Source: Leptospira harrisiae
GTDB taxonomy: Bacteria; Spirochaetota; Leptospiria; Leptospirales; Leptospiraceae
Direction: 5' to 3'
DNA length: 64,000 nt
Assembly: GCF_002811945.1 (NCBI RefSeq)
Contig: NZ_NPDX01000001.1
Location: 1,620,501 to 1,684,500, forward strand
Made by a program: the position numbers and the translations under genes. This document shows, piece after piece, positions 32,668 to 43,360 of this stretch (position 1 is its first letter; every line of letters starts with the position of its first letter). Under the pieces are notes generated by a model that worked only from the letters and a program-made list of their open reading frames with translations, was not told the DNA's origin and did no database searches.

Positions 32668-34047
32668 ATGATCGCACCATTTGAATATTCCCTGTCAACT
32701 ATTCTAAGTTTGTTTTCCAAAGACTTACATTGGGACCGAACAGAAAATCCTACTTTTCAATGGATCACCACCTCTTCTGCTGAATCAAAAAAAAGAACTT
32801 TATTTGTTCCTTTGCGAGGCACAAGAGATGGGCATGATTTCATCCCTGATGCCTTAGCCAAGGGAGCATCGGCTTTCCTCTGTGAAAAAAATCATCCCAT
32901 TCTAAATACCCTTTCTTTGGCAGACAAATCAAGAGCCATTCTCGTTCCAGATTGTTTAGCGGCTCTGGGGAAACTGGCCAATTATCATAGAAATCGATTC
33001 CAAACTATTGTTCTTGCAGTCACGGGTTCCTCAGGAAAAACGACTACAAAGGATTTGTTAGGTGGTCTATTTGGTTTTTTAAAACTAAAAACTCTGGTAG
33101 TTACGGAAAAAAATTATAATAACGAAATTGGGTTACCATTTACTTTATTTCGTATTACAGAAAAAACGCGAATGGTCATTTGTGAGCTTGGAATGAACCA
33201 TAGAGGAGAAATTGCCAGACTTTCCAAAATTGCAGAACCAACACATGCACTTATAACCAATATAGGATCCGCTCATATTCAAAATCTAAAATTGAGGGAA
33301 ACTATAGCAGAAGAAAAGATTGATATCATTCAGGGGATGCGTCCCAATTCGATATTATTTGTCCCGGATGATTTGAATTTTTTAAATCGTGCTAAACAAA
33401 GGACGAAGAATGGGAAAACCAAACTTATTATTTGGAAGCACCAATCCAATCCAAACTTAAAAATCATACAAGTAAAACCAAATGGATTTACCTTGGAATG
33501 GAAAGGAAAACAAGCAGAATGGAAACTGCCTGGTGAAAAACTACTAAGTAATGTTCGCGGAATGGTGGAAGTCGGAACACATTTTCAAATTGACCCAGAC
33601 CAAATCATAAAAACGATCCGAAACTACAAAAGTCCAGACAAACGGTTGAATATCAATCGAGGTTATTATACGATCATCGATGATTGTTATAATGCAAATC
33701 CGGAATCAATGTTATCTAGCATTGGTGCAGCCAACCAGTTTGCAGAGAATAAAAACATTGTTTGGATCCTCGGATCAATGAAAGAACTTGGAAAGTTTTC
33801 AAAATACTACCATGAGGAAGTAGGAAAAGAAATTCATAGAATTGGCAAGGGAATCTTACTTGGGTTTGGTGAGGAAACAAAACCAATGGTTAAAAAAGTT
33901 CCTGGATCTCTGTGTTTTGTTGATATTGAGGAGCTCATTCAGTTTGTAAAATCGAATGTCCCTAAAAAATCTGTTTTACTAGTGAAAGGTTCCAGATCGA
34001 TGAAAATGGAACGAATTGTCATGGCCTTAGAAACATTTAAGGGTTGA
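32668..34047 (+). CDS. murF: UDP-MurNAc-tripeptide D-Ala-D-Ala ligase MurF
   Basis: 459 residues, normal for MurF. MurF adds D-Ala-D-Ala to UDP-MurNAc-tripeptide, the last cytoplasmic step of the peptidoglycan precursor. The N-terminal substrate domain has TLFVPLRGTRDGHDFI, the ATP loop is VTGSSGKTTTKD, and the central domain has NYNNEIGLPFTL and ELGMNHRGEI, MurF-specific signatures. The C-terminal domain has DDCYNANPESM. The gene is separated from the other mur genes, which are on the minus strand from 35690. It heads a short plus-strand group with purE and purK, with a 30-base gap to purE. Confidence 0.95.
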   Translation: MIAPFEYSLSTILSLFSKDLHWDRTENPTFQWITTSSAESKKRTLFVPLRGTRDGHDFIPDALAKGASAFLCEKNHPILNTLSLADKSRAILVPDCLAALGKLANYHRNRFQTIVLAVTGSSGKTTTKDLLGGLFGFLKLKTLVVTEKNYNNEIGLPFTLFRITEKTRMVICELGMNHRGEIARLSKIAEPTHALITNIGSAHIQNLKLRETIAEEKIDIIQGMRPNSILFVPDDLNFLNRAKQRTKNGKTKLIIWKHQSNPNLKIIQVKPNGFTLEWKGKQAEWKLPGEKLLSNVRGMVEVGTHFQIDPDQIIKTIRNYKSPDKRLNINRGYYTIIDDCYNANPESMLSSIGAANQFAENKNIVWILGSMKELGKFSKYYHEEVGKEIHRIGKGILLGFGEETKPMVKKVPGSLCFVDIEELIQFVKSNVPKKSVLLVKGSRSMKMERIVMALETFKG

Positions 34048-34077
34048 TACAGAATTGGCTTTTCCTAGATTACACGT

Positions 34078-34575
34078 ATGCCTACAAATCTACCTAAAGT
34101 AGCTGTGATTATGGGGTCTCATTCCGATTGGGAAACCATGAAAGAAGCTTGCGATATTTTGTCTGAGTTTGGAATTCCTTATGAAAAGGAAATTGTTTCC
34201 GCTCACCGTTCTCCAGAACGGATGGTAGAATTTGCTAAATCAGCTAAACAAAATGGGTTCGGTGTGATTATCGCTGGTGCGGGAGGAGCTGCGCATTTGC
34301 CAGGAATGACAGCCTCTTTAACCACTTTACCAGTATTAGGTGTTCCAATTCAATCAAAAGCTTTGAACGGAATGGATAGTCTTTTGTCAATTGTGCAGAT
34401 GCCCAAAGGTGTTCCTGTTGGTACTCTTGCCATCGGTACCAGTGGAGCTGCGAATGCAGGTATACTTGCAGTAAGGATCCTTTCTCTTATCGATCAAACC
34501 TTAAATTCAAAGTTAGAATCCTATGCGGAAACGAATCGCAAAACTGCGCTTTCGAAAAATGACCAACTTATCTAA
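34078..34575 (+). CDS. purE: N5-carboxyaminoimidazole ribonucleotide mutase PurE
   Basis: 165 residues, a class I PurE. It converts N5-CAIR made by PurK into CAIR in purine synthesis. The signature [10 protein letters not shown] (normally MGSxSDW), the catalytic loop SAHRSPERM and the GGAAHLPGM motif are intact. It is followed 12 bases later by purK, the partner enzyme, so the pair uses the bacterial bicarbonate-ATP route. Confidence 0.96.
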   Translation: MPTNLPKVAVIMGSHSDWETMKEACDILSEFGIPYEKEIVSAHRSPERMVEFAKSAKQNGFGVIIAGAGGAAHLPGMTASLTTLPVLGVPIQSKALNGMDSLLSIVQMPKGVPVGTLAIGTSGAANAGILAVRILSLIDQTLNSKLESYAETNRKTALSKNDQLI

Positions 34576-34587
34576 AGAGAATCAAAT

Positions 34588-35688
34588 ATGAAAATTGGTG
34601 TTTTGGGATCAGGACAATTGGGCCAAATGATGTGTTTAGAAGCACTTCCTCTTGGTTATGATTTTTTTTGTTATTCTCCTGACAAAGAATCTCCTTGTGA
34701 ACGTGTGGGAGCCCTGTCTACCGTTGCTTCTTATGAATCGCTTACTGACTTAAAAGAATTTTTATCTCATATAAATGTTCTTAGTTTTGAATTTGAAAAC
34801 ATACCGAAATCGACTTTGGAATTTCTGGAATCGGAAGCAAAACGAACGTTAATTTTTCCACCTCCAAAAGCTCTTATGATCGCCCAAGATCGGTACTTAG
34901 AAAAATCTCATTTTAGAAAACTAGGATTCCGAACTGCCGAGTTTTTTCATTTAACCAGAGAAAGTTCCAATTTAGAAATTAAAATAAGTTTTCCTTGGAT
35001 TATCAAAACCCTACGTTTTGGATATGATGGAAAAGGACAGGTTAAAGTTCAGGATCTAATCCAATACAAAAAGTTTTTAGAGACCGCATTTCCAAGCGGG
35101 AATGAAGAATATTTAATTGAAGAAGTGATTCCCTTCCAAAAGGAAATAAGTATCATTCTGACTCGATTTCAAAATGGTGAAATTGTTTGTTATGGTGCTG
35201 TTGAAAATGAACACAAAAATCATATTTTAGACCTGTCGATATATCCTGCAAGAATTCCTACTGGATTGAATTTAGAAGCGATTCAAATGGCATCTAAATT
35301 GGCTGAATCCCTTGGTTACATTGGTACCTTGGGTGTGGAATTCTTTTTGAAAGACAACCAATTATATTTAAATGAATTTGCACCTAGACCGCATAACACA
35401 GGTCACTTTACACAAGATTGCCAAAGTTTTTCTCAATTCCATTTACATGTATCGGCAATTACAGGAAACCTTCCTCCAACGGACGTTAGACCAAAACCTA
35501 CACTAATGAAAAATATTTTAGGAAATGAATATGAGGAAAGTCTTAGAATTGTTCGTACACTTTTAAAAGATGATAGATACCAATTGCACCTTTATGGAAA
35601 AAAGGATGCCAAAATTGGAAGAAAAATGGGTCATTTGAATTTCAAAGGAAATTTAGAGGAAGTAAACCCACTATTTCATGATTTATAA
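34588..35688 (+). CDS. purK: N5-carboxyaminoimidazole ribonucleotide synthase PurK
   Basis: 366 residues. PurK is an ATP-grasp enzyme that carboxylates AIR with bicarbonate. The N-terminal GVLGSGQLGQMMCLEA is its signature. The ATP-grasp core has PWIIKTLRFGYDGKGQ and YLIEEVIPFQKEISII, and the metal/ADP site is LYLNEFAPRPHNTGHFTQD, all close to the family consensus. A good AAGAGAATC precedes the ATG. It ends two bases from the convergent murC stop, with no visible terminator between. Confidence 0.96.
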   Translation: MKIGVLGSGQLGQMMCLEALPLGYDFFCYSPDKESPCERVGALSTVASYESLTDLKEFLSHINVLSFEFENIPKSTLEFLESEAKRTLIFPPPKALMIAQDRYLEKSHFRKLGFRTAEFFHLTRESSNLEIKISFPWIIKTLRFGYDGKGQVKVQDLIQYKKFLETAFPSGNEEYLIEEVIPFQKEISIILTRFQNGEIVCYGAVENEHKNHILDLSIYPARIPTGLNLEAIQMASKLAESLGYIGTLGVEFFLKDNQLYLNEFAPRPHNTGHFTQDCQSFSQFHLHVSAITGNLPPTDVRPKPTLMKNILGNEYEESLRIVRTLLKDDRYQLHLYGKKDAKIGRKMGHLNFKGNLEEVNPLFHDL

Positions 35689-35689
35689 A

Positions 35690-37111
35690 TTAGAGTTTTT
35701 GTTTTAGTAAGGTAAGTCCCCAATCTCGAACGTTTCCTGCACCTAAACAAAGTAAAATATCTCCTTTATGTAATTTTTGTTTGATCCATACTAAATCGGG
35801 TTCGATTTCTCCACTTAGGAATTTTGTTTTTTCAGGTTCTAAAAGTGGTAAAAATGATTGGTGAGTTATTCCAGGAATCGCCAATTCACCAGCTGGATAA
35901 ATAGGAAGTATAAAAAGAATTTCTGAGCCTGACAGTGATTTGGCTAAATCTTCTAGCAGCAACTGGGTTCTAGTATAACGATGCGGTTGAAAAAGAACCA
36001 CAAGCCGACCATTTGATTTTAATTGATTTTTTAAAGAACGAATTACCATTTCAATTTCTGTTGGATGGTGGCCATAGTCATCCATAATTGTAACATCGTT
36101 CCAAGTTCCCAATGTTTCTTGCCTTCGTTTGACTCCAATGTATCTCGAAAGTATTTCTGCGGAAGTCTTTGGTGAAACCCCTGCTACAAAGGCAGCAGTT
36201 AAGGCTACAAGACCATTTGTAAGATAGTGAACCCCAGGAAATGGAAGTTCTAAAAAGCATGTTTCTAAATTTGGAAATTGAAATTCTAAAACATTATCTC
36301 TGATTTCATAAGTCACAGGCACTAATTGGTTTCCAAGTTTTGATTCGAGCGCCCGGTACCATTCAGATTGAATTTCATTAGAACCCAAACAAAGATAGAG
36401 CGAAAAATTAGGATGAAACGAATTTTCCTTTGTTTTATGTAACAGAACTTCGCGTATCCCTGGATCATCCGCAAATAACACAAGGTCGCCTGCTGTATTA
36501 AATGCCATATATTCAAAAAATGCTTCTTCTAACCGATTTCTAGTTTTGTAATAATCTAAGTGGTCATTGTCAATATTTGTTAAAAGGCGAATGGATGCTT
36601 TGTGTTTTAAGAAACTACCATCCGATTCATCTGATTCATAAACTGCAAAAACACCTTTCCCGATTTTTCCCCCTCTTCTTTCGAGAAGGCTCGTATCTCC
36701 TCCAATCATAATAGTAGGATCCATTCCTTGTTCAGAGAGGATTTGTGAGACCATTGTCGTGGTTGAAGTTTTACCGTGACTGCCAGCTACCGATATAGAT
36801 TTCTGACCAGAAACGAGTAAGTGCATAAATTCAGATCTATGTTTGAGGGCGATTTTTTTTTGTTTTATTTCATCAAACACTTGTTTATGTTTTTCGTTGA
36901 TTGCTGAACTATAAACCACCATTTCTATTCCATCTAGCGGAATATTAGAAATATCATTTTGAATGGATGCACCTCGCTCTTCTAAATAAGCAGTGGTGTC
37001 TGTTTTTTTCTGATCATATCCGAAGACAGGAAGATTTAAATCGAGAGCCATATGAGCAAGACTCGACATCCCACTCCCACCAATTCCTAAAAATAAAATC
37101 GGACCTTTCAT
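35690..37111 (-). CDS. murC: UDP-MurNAc-L-alanine ligase MurC
   Basis: 473 residues. MurC joins L-Ala to UDP-MurNAc, the first peptide step. The N-terminal Rossmann domain begins ILFLGIGGSGMSSLAHMA, the ATP loop is AGSHGKTSTTTM, and the C-terminal domain contains DDYGHHPTEIEMVI and LFQPHRYTRTQLL, all MurC markers. The related recycling ligase Mpl shares some of these, but position at the end of a dcw cluster argues for MurC. It starts 12 bases after the murG stop. murB, ddl, ftsQ, ftsA and ftsZ, which often follow murC, are not downstream here. Confidence 0.93.
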   Translation of the reverse strand: MKGPILFLGIGGSGMSSLAHMALDLNLPVFGYDQKKTDTTAYLEERGASIQNDISNIPLDGIEMVVYSSAINEKHKQVFDEIKQKKIALKHRSEFMHLLVSGQKSISVAGSHGKTSTTTMVSQILSEQGMDPTIMIGGDTSLLERRGGKIGKGVFAVYESDESDGSFLKHKASIRLLTNIDNDHLDYYKTRNRLEEAFFEYMAFNTAGDLVLFADDPGIREVLLHKTKENSFHPNFSLYLCLGSNEIQSEWYRALESKLGNQLVPVTYEIRDNVLEFQFPNLETCFLELPFPGVHYLTNGLVALTAAFVAGVSPKTSAEILSRYIGVKRRQETLGTWNDVTIMDDYGHHPTEIEMVIRSLKNQLKSNGRLVVLFQPHRYTRTQLLLEDLAKSLSGSEILFILPIYPAGELAIPGITHQSFLPLLEPEKTKFLSGEIEPDLVWIKQKLHKGDILLCLGAGNVRDWGLTLLKQKL

Positions 37112-37123
37112 ATGTGAGATACT

Positions 37124-38209
37124 TTAGTTATGATCTGTAAAAAAATAAGAAACGGTTTGGTAGGCTGCATTCACGTTGGAAAGTGCTAAAGATACATGGC
37201 CCATCTCTCGAAGGGTTTCCGAATGGTTTTTCCACTCTAGTAAAATTTGAACAAGTCTAGTTGGGTCATCTGAAGTAGAATGAATGGTCACACCAGCCCC
37301 TTGGGATTCTATATAATTTGCATTTTCTTTTTGGTGGTTGTCTGCTGCAAAGGGATAAGGAATGAGAATCATAGGCAATCCGAAAACCAAACATTCTGCA
37401 AGAACTCCAGCACCGGATCTTGCTACAACAATGTTTGCCCATTCATAATTTGGTTTCATATCATTGGCATAAGAAATGATTTCGGCATCACCCACTGATT
37501 TCGATTTTGTTTCTTCATAAAGAGAAGTTCCGGTAAGTAATCTGAATTTATATTTAGAAGAAATTTCCTGATTCTCCATCGTTTTCAAAATCATTTGGTT
37601 GAGTTGTCTTGCCCCTTGTGATCCACCAAGAACGAGAACATTCACCGTATTCTTTTTTCCTTCATGAAGGTTTTCATTTTGTCTGATATTAAGATGTTCG
37701 GGAATAACTCTTCGTCTGACTGGATTGCCAATTGTTTTTCCTTGAATTGCATAACCTGCTGCTAGTGGAAAACTAAAAGCTATTTTTCTGGAAAACTTTG
37801 CAAAAATCCGAGTGATTTTACCTGGCACACAATTTTGTTCACATAAATACAATTGTTTACGGAAGAGGATGGCATAAAGGATCGAAGGAAGACTTGAATA
37901 ACCACCCATTCCAATCACCGCACTGACTTGTAAACGATTGAATAAAAAAATTGTTTTTATAAAAGGAATTATAAATAAAAGAGGATAAACAATCGTCCTT
38001 AAACCGCCTAACTGCGGAACATTGTGCCAAAGAACTTCACAAGGAGGATTGAGTAAATCAGGATTGTCTTTGTTGCGGACAAGGGAGTGCAAATACACTG
38101 CATCAAAACCAAAAATGGAAAGTTTTTCAGACAAAACTTCAGCCAATGCCACACCTGGAGATATATGACCACCGGTTCCGCCGGCTGCAATTAGAACAGA
38201 TCCACTCAT
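37124..38209 (-). CDS. murG: UDP-GlcNAc:lipid I N-acetylglucosaminyltransferase MurG
   Basis: 361 residues. MurG adds GlcNAc to lipid I on the inner face of the membrane to make lipid II. The first glycine loop is AAGGTGGHISPGVALAE. The second is VLVLGGSQGARQLN, and the UDP-GlcNAc site has VVARSGAGVLAECLVFGLPMILIPYP. All are typical GT28 signatures. Its ATG overlaps the ftsW stop by four bases. Confidence 0.96.
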   Translation of the reverse strand: MSGSVLIAAGGTGGHISPGVALAEVLSEKLSIFGFDAVYLHSLVRNKDNPDLLNPPCEVLWHNVPQLGGLRTIVYPLLFIIPFIKTIFLFNRLQVSAVIGMGGYSSLPSILYAILFRKQLYLCEQNCVPGKITRIFAKFSRKIAFSFPLAAGYAIQGKTIGNPVRRRVIPEHLNIRQNENLHEGKKNTVNVLVLGGSQGARQLNQMILKTMENQEISSKYKFRLLTGTSLYEETKSKSVGDAEIISYANDMKPNYEWANIVVARSGAGVLAECLVFGLPMILIPYPFAADNHQKENANYIESQGAGVTIHSTSDDPTRLVQILLEWKNHSETLREMGHVSLALSNVNAAYQTVSYFFTDHN

Positions 38210-39354
38210 AATACCAAATTCTCTTTACTCGTGATGTTGGCAAGAATTCCGAATAAGATAAATATTGTAATGAGCGATGATCCTCCATAACTTAAAAAAG
38301 GAAGAGAGATTCCCGTGACAGGAACAATCCCTGTCACAACAAAAAGATTCAAAATGGTTTGGAATCCGAATAGGATCAAAATTCCTGATCCCAGAAAGAA
38401 TCCGAGTTTGTCTTTTGTCCTTTGGAGTAAAAAATAGATCCGTACAAGTAGAAAAATTACAGTCGAAAGAAAAAGTATAAATCCTAGAAATCCAAAATCT
38501 TCCACAAAGGATGCCATCACAAAGTCCGTATGGCTATAAGCCAAATAGCGATGTGCGTAACCCGAACCAACAGGCCTACCCAAACTTCCACCATCAAAAA
38601 ATGCACGAAAACTAGTGACAAGTTGGTGGCCTTCATCAAACCGAAATTTATAAGGATCGAGCCAAATTTCTAAACGTTTTTTTCGGTAACCAACTTGAGT
38701 TACGAGAACAACTAATAGCGGTAAAATGGAAGCACCTAAAATAAAAAGTCGTTTCATTGGAAAACCAGCGAGCAAAACGAAAAAAAACAATACAAGAAGT
38801 AATTCAACTGTGGTTCCAAATGCTGGTTCAATGACAATGAGAACCAATGTAACAAAAATCAAAAAGACCGATGTAATTTTTTTACGGTCCCATTTTACTT
38901 TTTTAAAATCAAAATTATAAAAGAAATAAGAAGAAAAAAGTAAAATACTGATTTTTGAAAACTCAGAAGGTTGGATTTGGATTCCTCCAAATTGAATCCA
39001 ACGATTGAAACTTCGTCCATAACTTGTTCCAACAGATTTCCCGATTCCAGGAATAAAAACAGAAATCAGAAGTAACAAACTTAAAACTGAAAATAAAAAA
39101 GACCACCTAACGAGAAATTGATATGGTATCTGACTAAAAACTAAAAATGAAAAAATCCCAAGGGTTCCCCAAAGTAATTGTTTGTTCAGGTAATAATTTG
39201 GATCAGAAAATTCACGTTCAGCAGGTATGACCGAAGCGCTGTACATAATGACAATTCCTGTACCAAATAGAATGAAAATTCCATACAATACCGGACCATC
39301 AAACCTCGAAGTTCCAAAGCGAAAGAGGTTTTGTAATGACCGGAAGATTTGCAT
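38206..39354 (-). CDS. ftsW: SEDS-family peptidoglycan glycosyltransferase FtsW
   Basis: 382 residues with about ten membrane helices. SEDS proteins polymerise lipid II into glycan strands. The motifs RWIQFGGIQIQPSEFSKI and GYAHRYLAYSHTDFVMASFVEDFGFLG mark the family, and the C-terminal GIPF-like LPFLSYGGSSL is intact. FtsW (division) and RodA (elongation) cannot be separated on these motifs alone, but the dcw position between mraY and murG supports FtsW. Its usual partner FtsI is not encoded in this cluster. The start overlaps the mraY stop by one base. Confidence 0.92.
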   Translation of the reverse strand: MQIFRSLQNLFRFGTSRFDGPVLYGIFILFGTGIVIMYSASVIPAEREFSDPNYYLNKQLLWGTLGIFSFLVFSQIPYQFLVRWSFLFSVLSLLLLISVFIPGIGKSVGTSYGRSFNRWIQFGGIQIQPSEFSKISILLFSSYFFYNFDFKKVKWDRKKITSVFLIFVTLVLIVIEPAFGTTVELLLVLFFFVLLAGFPMKRLFILGASILPLLVVLVTQVGYRKKRLEIWLDPYKFRFDEGHQLVTSFRAFFDGGSLGRPVGSGYAHRYLAYSHTDFVMASFVEDFGFLGFILFLSTVIFLLVRIYFLLQRTKDKLGFFLGSGILILFGFQTILNLFVVTGIVPVTGISLPFLSYGGSSLITIFILFGILANITSKENLVL

Positions 39355-40466
39355 TATTGGATTTTAAGTGTGGACAAAGTGATGATCGCAAGTATGATCC
39401 CTATGATCCAAAACCGAATCACCACTTTTTCTTCTGACCATCCAGACAATTCAAAATGATGGTGTAAGGGTGCCATCTTAAAGATTCTTTTTCCCGTGAG
39501 TTTAAAGGAAGCTACTTGCAAAATCACACTCACTGCTTCCGCAACAAAAATTCCTCCGAGGATCACAAGTAGGATTTCTTTTTTAAGCATAATGGCAACA
39601 AGACCAAGTGTGGAACCTAAAAATAAAGATCCGGTGTCACCCATAAACACTTGGGCCGGATGACAATTGAACCATAAAAAACCAAGAAGAGCACCCGATA
39701 GTCCAGCAAGAAACACAGAGTATTCATGTGATCCAGGCAAATAAGGTATGTGAAGGTAATTGGCAGCGGAAGGTGTTCCCGATACATAGGAAATCAAGGC
39801 GAAAGTTGCAGTAGCAATGACAACCGTTCCTGAGGCAAGGCCATCTAAACCATCTGTTAAATTTACAGCATGAGAACTTCCAATGAGTACGATGATCGCA
39901 AATGGCACTGCTAAAAATCCTAAATTCCAGACAGGTCCTTTCACAAAAGGCAAAAATAAATCAGTAATCGTAAATACAATTCCTTTGGTAGGTACTGTGT
40001 TGGATTTGCCTGTAAAATAAAAATAGAGAGTTGTGATGGATACAGCAAAGAAGATGGTAACTAAAAATTTGGTTCTTGCTCGCATTCCCCCTTTGATTTT
40101 TTTTACAGACTTCATATAATCATCAGTAAATCCAAGTCCGGCAAATAAAATGGCAGACACAAGAAGTAACAAAACGTTATGATTGGAAAGATTCCCCCAT
40201 AACAGAGTAGAGATGGTCAGAGATAAAATCATAATAAGACCTCCCATTGTAGGAGTTCCCGATTTCGCTGCATGTGATTGTGGCCCATCGTTTCGAACTG
40301 ATTCTCGAAATTTCAAAGAAAGAAGGAAAGAAATCAGTGCTTTCCCAAACAGAAAGGTAATAAACATGGATGTAAGACCTGCCATCATCGCGCGAAGGGT
40401 TACATAACTAAAAACTCTAAGGAAACCATAATCGTTTCCAAACGATTCATAAATCCACTGGAACAT
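39354..40466 (-). CDS. mraY: Phospho-MurNAc-pentapeptide transferase MraY
   Basis: 370 residues, ten membrane segments. MraY transfers phospho-MurNAc-pentapeptide from UDP to undecaprenyl phosphate, giving lipid I. Landmarks are the cytoplasmic [14 protein letters not shown] loop, the Asp pair in [20 protein letters not shown] and the [12 protein letters not shown] histidine-rich loop near the C-terminus. Full length. It lies ten bases after murE and overlaps ftsW by one base. Confidence 0.97.
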   Translation of the reverse strand: MFQWIYESFGNDYGFLRVFSYVTLRAMMAGLTSMFITFLFGKALISFLLSLKFRESVRNDGPQSHAAKSGTPTMGGLIMILSLTISTLLWGNLSNHNVLLLLVSAILFAGLGFTDDYMKSVKKIKGGMRARTKFLVTIFFAVSITTLYFYFTGKSNTVPTKGIVFTITDLFLPFVKGPVWNLGFLAVPFAIIVLIGSSHAVNLTDGLDGLASGTVVIATATFALISYVSGTPSAANYLHIPYLPGSHEYSVFLAGLSGALLGFLWFNCHPAQVFMGDTGSLFLGSTLGLVAIMLKKEILLVILGGIFVAEAVSVILQVASFKLTGKRIFKMAPLHHHFELSGWSEEKVVIRFWIIGIILAIITLSTLKIQ

Positions 40467-40476
40467 TCTATTTCCC

Positions 40477-42003
40477 CTATCGACCTAATTCTAAGTTTTG
40501 AAAAGCATTCTCTATCTCTTCAAAATCGATAAATTTCGTTTTTTCTTTTCCGATGATTTGGTAAGTTTCATGACCTTTTCCAGCCACAACCAAAATTCCA
40601 TCCCGTTCGAGTAAACTCACTGCGCGTTTGATTGCCATTCTTCGATCAGTTATTTTTTCATACCTTTGAAAACCCCTAGAAAAACCAGATTCAATTTCAT
40701 CTAAAATGACTTCTGGCGATTCTGTTCTTGGGTTATCAGAAGTAAGAATGACTAGGTCCGCAAGGTTCTCTGCAATTTTTGCCATTTGCGGACGTTTGGT
40801 CCGGTCTCTGTCTCCACCACATCCAAACAAACAAATAATTTGTTTTGGAGCAATTTCTACGCAGCTTTTCAGAATATTTTCTAGGGCATCCGGAGTATGA
40901 GCATAATCCACAACTGCAATTCGGGAACGATCTGGAAAAGGAACAACATGGAATCGCCCAGGAACTGTTGGAATTTTTTCCAAACAAGAGATCACCTCAT
41001 CCCAAGGAAAACCCAACTCATAAGCAATGGCCAATGCAAAAGAAGTGTTAAAAACGTTAAAATTACCAAGTAGGTTTGTTCTTATTTTACGAACTTCAAT
41101 GAATGGAAGGTTTTTCGCTTTTTTATGAAAGCGGTACTCGCTACCAAGTAACGAAAGTTTTGTGTTTGAGTAATTAAACTCACCAGCTTTTCCGAGTAAA
41201 TAAATTGGAGATTTTAATTTTGCTTCGGAAATTCTTTTTACCATTGCCTGACCAAAAGAAACATCTGAAGCCACAAGTCCAAATTTGTTTTTTACTGAGG
41301 ACTGCTCCAAAAGTTGAAAGATTTTAAATTTACTCTCAAAATAATCTTCCATTGATGTATGAAAATCTAAATGGTCTTGTGTTAAATTTGTAAAGCCAGC
41401 GCAAGTGATCTCAAGGCCCGCCACACGTCCTAGCTTTAATCCATGGCTACTCATTTCCATAAAGACATATTCAATACCTTCTTCTAACATCTGTTTGAGA
41501 AGAAGATTCAAGGATGATGCATCTGGCGTTGTGTATCCCGATTCTAAAATACGATCCATAATTTGGATTTGGACTGTACCAATGAGGGCGGCATTTTTTC
41601 CTATCTTTCTCGCAAGGTGAAAAAGAATAAAGGTTAAGGAAGTTTTCCCGTTCGTTCCTGTAATTGCCACAAGTTTCATTTTTTTTGCTGGGTTCCCGGC
41701 AAGTAAACATGCAGTTTTCCCATGAGCTTCCCCAACTGGCTCTTCGGTCTCAAGGATGACGGGAAAAGAATCTAATGTTTTTAACTTTAAATGGCGTTTG
41801 GAAACAACGACAACTTCAGATCCAAGTTCGCGAGCCATCTTTAAGAAGGATTCTTGTTTTTCGGCATTATCTTCGGGTAAGACAAAAATATCGCGGGATT
41901 TTAGCTTGCGACTATCTGCCCAAATATAATCTACTTCCGTAGAATTATCCCCTTTGATGAGTTTTAATTCAGGGATTCGTTTGATAATTTCTGATACTTT
42001 CAT
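40477..42003 (-). CDS. murE: UDP-MurNAc-L-Ala-D-Glu:meso-DAP ligase MurE
   Basis: 508 residues. MurE adds the third residue of the stem peptide. The ATP loop is [13 protein letters not shown], the carbamylated-Lys region follows, and the C-terminal domain has [27 protein letters not shown] and [13 protein letters not shown]. The DNPR motif is the marker for meso-diaminopimelate as substrate (lysine-adding enzymes carry DNPA or DDPN). This predicts mDAP-type peptidoglycan, as known for Leptospira and unlike Borrelia or Treponema, which use ornithine. The ATG shares one base with the stop of the ftsL-like gene. Confidence 0.96.
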   Translation of the reverse strand: MKVSEIIKRIPELKLIKGDNSTEVDYIWADSRKLKSRDIFVLPEDNAEKQESFLKMARELGSEVVVVSKRHLKLKTLDSFPVILETEEPVGEAHGKTACLLAGNPAKKMKLVAITGTNGKTSLTFILFHLARKIGKNAALIGTVQIQIMDRILESGYTTPDASSLNLLLKQMLEEGIEYVFMEMSSHGLKLGRVAGLEITCAGFTNLTQDHLDFHTSMEDYFESKFKIFQLLEQSSVKNKFGLVASDVSFGQAMVKRISEAKLKSPIYLLGKAGEFNYSNTKLSLLGSEYRFHKKAKNLPFIEVRKIRTNLLGNFNVFNTSFALAIAYELGFPWDEVISCLEKIPTVPGRFHVVPFPDRSRIAVVDYAHTPDALENILKSCVEIAPKQIICLFGCGGDRDRTKRPQMAKIAENLADLVILTSDNPRTESPEVILDEIESGFSRGFQRYEKITDRRMAIKRAVSLLERDGILVVAGKGHETYQIIGKEKTKFIDFEEIENAFQNLELGR

Positions 42004-42347
42004 TATTTTTGGGTGGTTGCTTTGTCAGGAATAGGCGGAAGTTCTATGGTCACTGTACGATTGCCTAAACTGATAGGAAGAAACTGGTAAGTCCTTCGGT
42101 AAAGTGTTTCAATACGTTCTGCAGAGGTATAGGAAACAATTCCAATTTTCAATTCATCGTTTTTACGTTTTAATTCTTCTTTCGTGGATGTTCGATCATG
42201 GATTTGCCTGGTGAGTCTTGCTTTTTCCAATCCTTGCCAAACATTTGAATAAAAAAATAAAAGAAACGGCAAAAGAACCACCAAGGCTTTCAGAGGCGAA
42301 ACAAAATCGACAAACAGTTCTGAAATATTTTTAAATTTTCCTGTCAT
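42003..42347 (-). CDS. ftsL: FtsL-like cell division protein
   Basis: 114 residues from ATG 42347, which overlaps the rsmH stop as ATGA and lies nine bases after AAGAG; an ATG nine bases earlier has no room for a ribosome-binding site. The protein has a short cytoplasmic N-terminus, one membrane helix (about 18-37) and a predicted coiled coil ([27 protein letters not shown]). A short extracytoplasmic tail follows. FtsL sequences diverge strongly, so the call rests on topology and on the place between rsmH and murE. It would bridge FtsB/FtsQ to FtsWI at the septum. The tail has [12 protein letters not shown] before a Pro-rich end. Confidence 0.75.
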   Translation of the reverse strand: MTGKFKNISELFVDFVSPLKALVVLLPFLLFFYSNVWQGLEKARLTRQIHDRTSTKEELKRKNDELKIGIVSYTSAERIETLYRRTYQFLPISLGNRTVTIELPPIPDKATTQK

Positions 42348-43288
42348 CGTTCCCATCTCTTATTTAATATCGGATTTATCTTTTGAAGACCTCTTAATTT
42401 TGCTGACCTCGATGCTCTATTTTCTTTGATTTCAGAATCAGTAGGTAGAATTGGTTTTTTTGTTAAAATTTCAAAATGATCGGTTGTTTTGAGATCGCGG
42501 AAAGTCCATTTGACAATTCTGTCTTCTAAAGAGTGAAATGATATACAGGCAAGGACACCGCCAACTTTTAAACATTCAGAAAGGGAACGAATGCCCTTTT
42601 CAGCGTGTAACAGTTCTTCATTTACCTCAATCCTCAAGGCTTGAAATATCTTTGTTGCAGGATGTGATTCCTTAGGCCAAAATTTTCTTGGGATGGATGC
42701 TTCTACAAGTTTCACTAAGTCTGTATTGGTTTCGAATTTTTTTTTATGCCTCGACTGTACGATGTTATTGGCTACTTTCAAAGCCCAACGTTCTTCTCCA
42801 TATTCCCAAAACACTTTTTTTAAATGTAAAACAGTACTATAATTCACAACATCCGCTGCCGTTTTTTGTCCGACTTGTGGTTCGAGACGCATATCCAAAG
42901 GTTCTTCGTTTTTAAAGGTAAATCCACGACCTGAATGGAGAAAATGAAAGAGAGAGACTCCTAAATCAACCAAGGCTCCGTCAAGGCCAGGGCAATCTAA
43001 AGAATCCAAGAAATCTTTATCTACTTCAGAGAAATTCATTTGAAAGGCAAATACTCGATCGAGGGAACCAATTACCGATTGGATTTCCTTTTTTGCTCGC
43101 TCAAGCATCACGGCATCACGATCGATGAGAATGAGCTTTGCCTTGGGGAATGTTTGTAAAATGAGTTTGGAATGACCACCTTCACCAGCCGTCCCATCTA
43201 GGAACCATTGGGGTTCGGTGACTTCTGATTTTTGTAGCAAATCAATGACTTCTCTAGGAAGTACGGGAATATGAGGCGATTCTGACAC
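42344..43288 (-). CDS. rsmH: 16S rRNA (cytosine1402-N4)-methyltransferase RsmH
   Basis: 314 residues, GTG start at 43288. RsmH (MraW) methylates N4 of C1402 in the decoding site of 16S rRNA using [14 protein letters not shown] at the N-terminus, the SAM loop [28 protein letters not shown] and [10 protein letters not shown] are family motifs, as is the [14 protein letters not shown] stretch near the C-terminus. It is the first gene of the dcw cluster here; mraZ, normally upstream, is replaced by a divergent HIT gene. The 72 bases between the two starts must hold the cluster promoter. A TTGACA followed 17 bases later by a weak TAACAG is present on the minus strand at about 43289-43317. Confidence 0.95.
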   Translation of the reverse strand: MSESPHIPVLPREVIDLLQKSEVTEPQWFLDGTAGEGGHSKLILQTFPKAKLILIDRDAVMLERAKKEIQSVIGSLDRVFAFQMNFSEVDKDFLDSLDCPGLDGALVDLGVSLFHFLHSGRGFTFKNEEPLDMRLEPQVGQKTAADVVNYSTVLHLKKVFWEYGEERWALKVANNIVQSRHKKKFETNTDLVKLVEASIPRKFWPKESHPATKIFQALRIEVNEELLHAEKGIRSLSECLKVGGVLACISFHSLEDRIVKWTFRDLKTTDHFEILTKKPILPTDSEIKENRASRSAKLRGLQKINPILNKRWER

Positions 43289-43360
43289 TGTTACTTTCTT
43301 ACTGTATACTTGTCAAAATCCTTGCAATCCTTTAATCCTTCGGGGAGATTGAAAGTACAA

